NCBI GenBank assembly: GCA_963664675.2
Contig: CAXXLB010000009.1
Location: 806,001 to 870,000, forward strand
Source of the DNA: JASGMR01 sp963664675
GTDB taxonomy: Bacteria; Thermotogota; Thermotogae; Petrotogales; Kosmotogaceae
DNA length: 64,000 nucleotides
Reading direction: 5' to 3'
Part shown: one piece after another, positions 61,149-64,000 of the stretch
How positions within the stretch are numbered: position 1 is the stretch's first letter
Layout of the letters: each line of letters opens with the position of its first letter
Program-made: the position numbers and the translations under genes
The notes under the pieces: generated by a model
Database searches by the model: none
Told to the model about the DNA's origin: nothing
The model's input: only the letters and a program-made list of their open reading frames with translations

Positions 61149-63953
61149 TTATAAATCTACTCCCACCTGCGGAGCTATACTTTCGTAATTATCTATAAAT
61201 ATTTTCATCTGGGTTCTCTCATTTTCATTTCCCTTTTCACTTGTGTATTTTTCTTTCAACGAAGTATAAACCGGTTTGAATATCTCAATAATTTTTTTAA
61301 CATATTCTATTCTCTGATCACTTGGTAACTCCTTGTTAAAATTTATTGCATAGGACATCAATTCATTGGGTGCATCTATAAGCAGAGAATTCATTCCAAG
61401 ACTCGCTTTTGCTTTTTTCTCAGCAATATGTACCAATTTATCTTTCATTTCCTCAAGAGAATAATAATCCAATGAATTTAAAACTGTGGCATATTCATAA
61501 TATATATTTTCCCAATCATCATTTACCTGTCTTCCCGCCGGTAAAATCGTTATTGCCGTTTCGTACCAGTATTCAACCATTTCTGCCGCTTCCACGACTC
61601 TTGCATCCAATTCATTCACAAGTTCTTCAAAACTCTCAAATGAATCATTAAGTTGATCCTTATAATTAGATATGTAATTAATATATTTATTTAATTCATC
61701 AAAAACGCTTTTATAAAGTTTCGCAACTATTCTCGGTGTCTGCCTTTCACTGAAAGTGATCATTGATGATTCATAATAGTCAGCGGCATCATACAGACAT
61801 TGTATCTGAGCTAAATATTTTATATTCAACACATTTGCATATTGAGAATCAAAGAGGTCATTTTCATTTTCAGTCACAAAGTTTTTAAATGGAAGATCCC
61901 TTAAATCCCTTTCCGGAAGAGGAATGATATTCAAATTACCCTCAAACTCATTAACAATTTTCGAAGATAAATGATCTTCTCCCTTCAAAACCTCTACCGC
62001 ATAGTCATTACTACTCTTAATTTTTTCAAATCTTTCTTGTTTTGTTGCCATTCCGGCCAGATACCATAAGGGTTTTCCATATACAGGATATATCGAATTA
62101 GAATCGATGAATTTATCCAATGCATTCTTGTAATATCCCGAAGCTCTGCCATCAAGAACATTTATCTGGTTCAATACATTATTCAATTCGTTATAAATTT
62201 TCGTTATCTCACTCGTTCGCGCATTTTCAGCGACCTTAATGAATTCCAGTTCAGGTAAATTCGGATTTTCACTTCTCAAATTGCTCTCTCTAACAGCCAA
62301 AAACGAACTTAAATCCTTCAAATAGCTGTAATTGCCTTCAAAATTTTCTAAATCTTCTATTCTTCCTTTGATAACCGATTCATCATTTTTAGCCAATTCG
62401 CTTTCGACCTGAATATAATATGTTTGATTTATCTGACCCTGCCTGAAAAATCCCTCTCCTAGATATGCTATAGTTTTAGTATAGACTAAAATTCCACACA
62501 GGATAAAAGCAGGAATATAAAAAACAAATCTTTTGTTTATAACTCTTTCTTTTTGACCGGGATTGAAATATGGTCCCATTGCAATGGCAAAAACAAAAAT
62601 TGTCGCCATCTGATTGGGTTGCATGTGAAGTGGAAATTCGAACAACGTATGCAACGATATAGAAAAAATTGCAGCTCCAAGCGCCAAGTACATCGTAGCC
62701 TTATCAAAATCTTTCAATTTAAACAAATTTTTTATGTATATCACTAACATTGAGACCATCAAAATACAGATGAATATAAAACCCAATATTCCCGTTTCAC
62801 CAAGTCCCTGAATATAATCGTTATGGGTTCGTTTAAAGTTACTCCAAACTGCTGCATAATCAGGATTATCTGCCTGCACCTGCCCGGTATAAATAAGATG
62901 GTAAAGTTGAAATGTTCCTATTCCCGTACCAAAAACAAGTCTCGCTCTATCTTCCTCATCGAGCAGCTGATATATGGAATTTTTCCACGCAGATATTCTG
63001 TTATCCCAGGAATTTGAAGAAGATACTAAATTTTCAAAACGGCTGTTTAAAACATCCACATTGATATTTGAAGAATCCCCTCCAATAAAAATAAAACCCA
63101 AAACCAATACGATCAAAAACGCTGAAATCAAAATAAAAACCAGATTCGATTTGTATCTAAAACTTTTCTTATCAATATTCTTCTTAAATTTGAAAAAATA
63201 AAAAACGTATAATAAAATAAATAAAATTATTCCCACAAATATCCCCGTCATGACCGTTCTGCTTCCCGCAACAAAAATTGCGGGAATCATAATCGGGAGA
63301 GACAAAACCATGAATATTTTTACAACTAAATAAAAAATCTTTGAATCGTTAAAAGCCCCTTTAAAAATATTTGGTGAAAGAATGAAATAAATAATAAGTG
63401 GTAATACCAATCCAATATAATCCGCAACAAAATTCGGATTCCCGATTGTTGACCTCATAGCGGTTCTGACTAATTTCGAGCCGGTTTCTCCTAAGAATAT
63501 GTCCCATCCAAAATAATAATTGAGTAAACCATTTATAGTGACAATCAACCCAGAAATAACAAAAAACAACATCACAACTTCAATTTTTGTCTTTGTGTTC
63601 AGTTTGTTAGACATCCAGACTGCTGTAAGTGCAAGAAACAGAATATAAAATGATAAATCTATCGAATAGGGCAAATATTGAGGATTATCCATAGATAATG
63701 GAATCAAGGAAAAAAAACAGGCTATGGCAAATCCAAAAAATGCCATATGAACTATCGAAAGTTTGAATTTCAGTTCTTCTTTGCTTAAAAATTTAAAAAT
63801 GAAAATAAGAGTAAAGCCAAACACGTAAACCATGTACTTGCCCGTGGATGGTTCATGAGTAAAACCCTTGACGACAAAAAGAGACACAACAAGAATTAAA
63901 ATACAAAATATAATCAATTGAATATCTATTTTTTCTCTCTTAATACCTGACAT
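61149..63953 (-). CDS. O-antigen ligase/polymerase (WaaL/Wzy)-like membrane protein with a large C-terminal domain
   Basis: 934 residues. About 12 membrane helices fill the first 480 residues. The Wzy_C-like region has the motifs NRISAWKNSIYQLL (about 315-328), LVFGTGIGTFQLYHLIYTG and KRTHNDYIQGLGETGILGF, the conserved His loop of WaaL and Wzy enzymes. Residues 490-934 form a helical, tetratricopeptide-like extracytoplasmic domain with many Asn/Glu/Tyr. Such proteins polymerise or attach glycans at the outer face of the membrane. GGGAGG precedes the ATG. It lies upstream of a PglC-type gene in one operon that may continue past 64000. Confidence 0.82.
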   Translation of the reverse strand: MSGIKREKIDIQLIIFCILILVVSLFVVKGFTHEPSTGKYMVYVFGFTLIFIFKFLSKEELKFKLSIVHMAFFGFAIACFFSLIPLSMDNPQYLPYSIDLSFYILFLALTAVWMSNKLNTKTKIEVVMLFFVISGLIVTINGLLNYYFGWDIFLGETGSKLVRTAMRSTIGNPNFVADYIGLVLPLIIYFILSPNIFKGAFNDSKIFYLVVKIFMVLSLPIMIPAIFVAGSRTVMTGIFVGIILFILLYVFYFFKFKKNIDKKSFRYKSNLVFILISAFLIVLVLGFIFIGGDSSNINVDVLNSRFENLVSSSNSWDNRISAWKNSIYQLLDEEDRARLVFGTGIGTFQLYHLIYTGQVQADNPDYAAVWSNFKRTHNDYIQGLGETGILGFIFICILMVSMLVIYIKNLFKLKDFDKATMYLALGAAIFSISLHTLFEFPLHMQPNQMATIFVFAIAMGPYFNPGQKERVINKRFVFYIPAFILCGILVYTKTIAYLGEGFFRQGQINQTYYIQVESELAKNDESVIKGRIEDLENFEGNYSYLKDLSSFLAVRESNLRSENPNLPELEFIKVAENARTSEITKIYNELNNVLNQINVLDGRASGYYKNALDKFIDSNSIYPVYGKPLWYLAGMATKQERFEKIKSSNDYAVEVLKGEDHLSSKIVNEFEGNLNIIPLPERDLRDLPFKNFVTENENDLFDSQYANVLNIKYLAQIQCLYDAADYYESSMITFSERQTPRIVAKLYKSVFDELNKYINYISNYKDQLNDSFESFEELVNELDARVVEAAEMVEYWYETAITILPAGRQVNDDWENIYYEYATVLNSLDYYSLEEMKDKLVHIAEKKAKASLGMNSLLIDAPNELMSYAINFNKELPSDQRIEYVKKIIEIFKPVYTSLKEKYTSEKGNENERTQMKIFIDNYESIAPQVGVDL

Positions 63954-64000
63954 AATAATCCTCCCAAAGTATATATTTTAGTGATTCAACAATAAACATT

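Noticed and set aside
1..64000. CRISPR arrays, tRNA or rRNA genes, insertion sequences and prophage
   Set aside because: No direct-repeat arrays, cloverleaf-like segments, transposase or phage motifs were seen while reading both strands; short RNA genes could still be missed by eye.

Overview
The window comes from a low-G+C, diderm bacterium of the phylum Thermotogota, probably an AT-rich mesophilic or moderately thermophilic lineage such as the Petrotogales. The genus is an inference. The support is an Omp-alpha-like 'toga' protein (SLH domain, long coiled coil, C-terminal membrane anchor), the der-rpsA-ispH-cmk-aspS order, strong GGAGG-type ribosome-binding sites with very frequent TTG and GTG starts, and outer-membrane machinery. 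It looks like ordinary chromosome. I see no tRNA, rRNA, CRISPR array, insertion sequence or phage gene, and no gene-free stretch longer than 300 bases.

Layout. 1-6282 (minus): housekeeping operon aspS-cmk-ispH-rpsA-der, with der cut by the window edge. 6381-7850: Omp-alpha-like protein and terminator. 7902-17734 (plus): a 28-codon small ORF, ruvB, nadK, a PhoU-like gene, a giant LptF-LptD fusion, type-4 uracil-DNA glycosylase, a galE-like epimerase and rarA, followed by lplA and a nitrilase-family amidase. 19592-22534: a tandem palindromic operator, a PadR regulator and a four-module CoA-disulfide reductase/rhodanese/TusA/DsrE fusion. 22810-27527: livJHMGF importer. 27556-28488: corA. 28674-31246: ABC exporter and PfkB kinase. 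31272-32594: a Phe/Tyr leader peptide with an attenuator, ahead of chorismate mutase and prephenate dehydrogenase. 32613-36939: tripartite tricarboxylate transporter (TTT) plus amidohydrolase, with base composition unlike its neighbours. 36936-45310: beta-propeller, phosphoesterase, MarR regulator with two LptA-like proteins and serS-rsmE, then a SsuABC-like importer with a Nudix hydrolase. 45558-49536: HU, DUF881, a LysM/M23-like/3D lipoprotein, a second beta-propeller and a 50-residue membrane protein. 49554-54364: AI-2E-family exporter, arcC-argF, argS. 54437-60555: a VanX-type dipeptidase, a NamZ-type muramidase and a sugar ABC importer, then a DUF308-like protein. 60552-63953: an O-antigen ligase/polymerase-like protein and a PglC/WcaJ-type sugar transferase.

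How the genes fit together. The most striking theme is envelope lipid or glycan export. One 1458-residue polypeptide joins an inner-membrane LptF/LptG-type permease to an LptD-type outer-membrane barrel through a signal-peptide-like segment. Two further LptA-like periplasmic proteins sit under a MarR regulator at 38.8-40.5 kb. Glycan polymerase/ligase and initiating phosphoglycosyl-transferase genes close the window. This is a plausible Lpt-like route in a phylum not known for classical LPS. A second theme is cell-wall salvage (VanX, NamZ, sugar importer, LysM/3D lipoprotein). Regulatory highlights are the aromatic attenuator, the CGATATATCG tandem operator, and a hairpin that follows the binding-protein gene in three separate importer operons.
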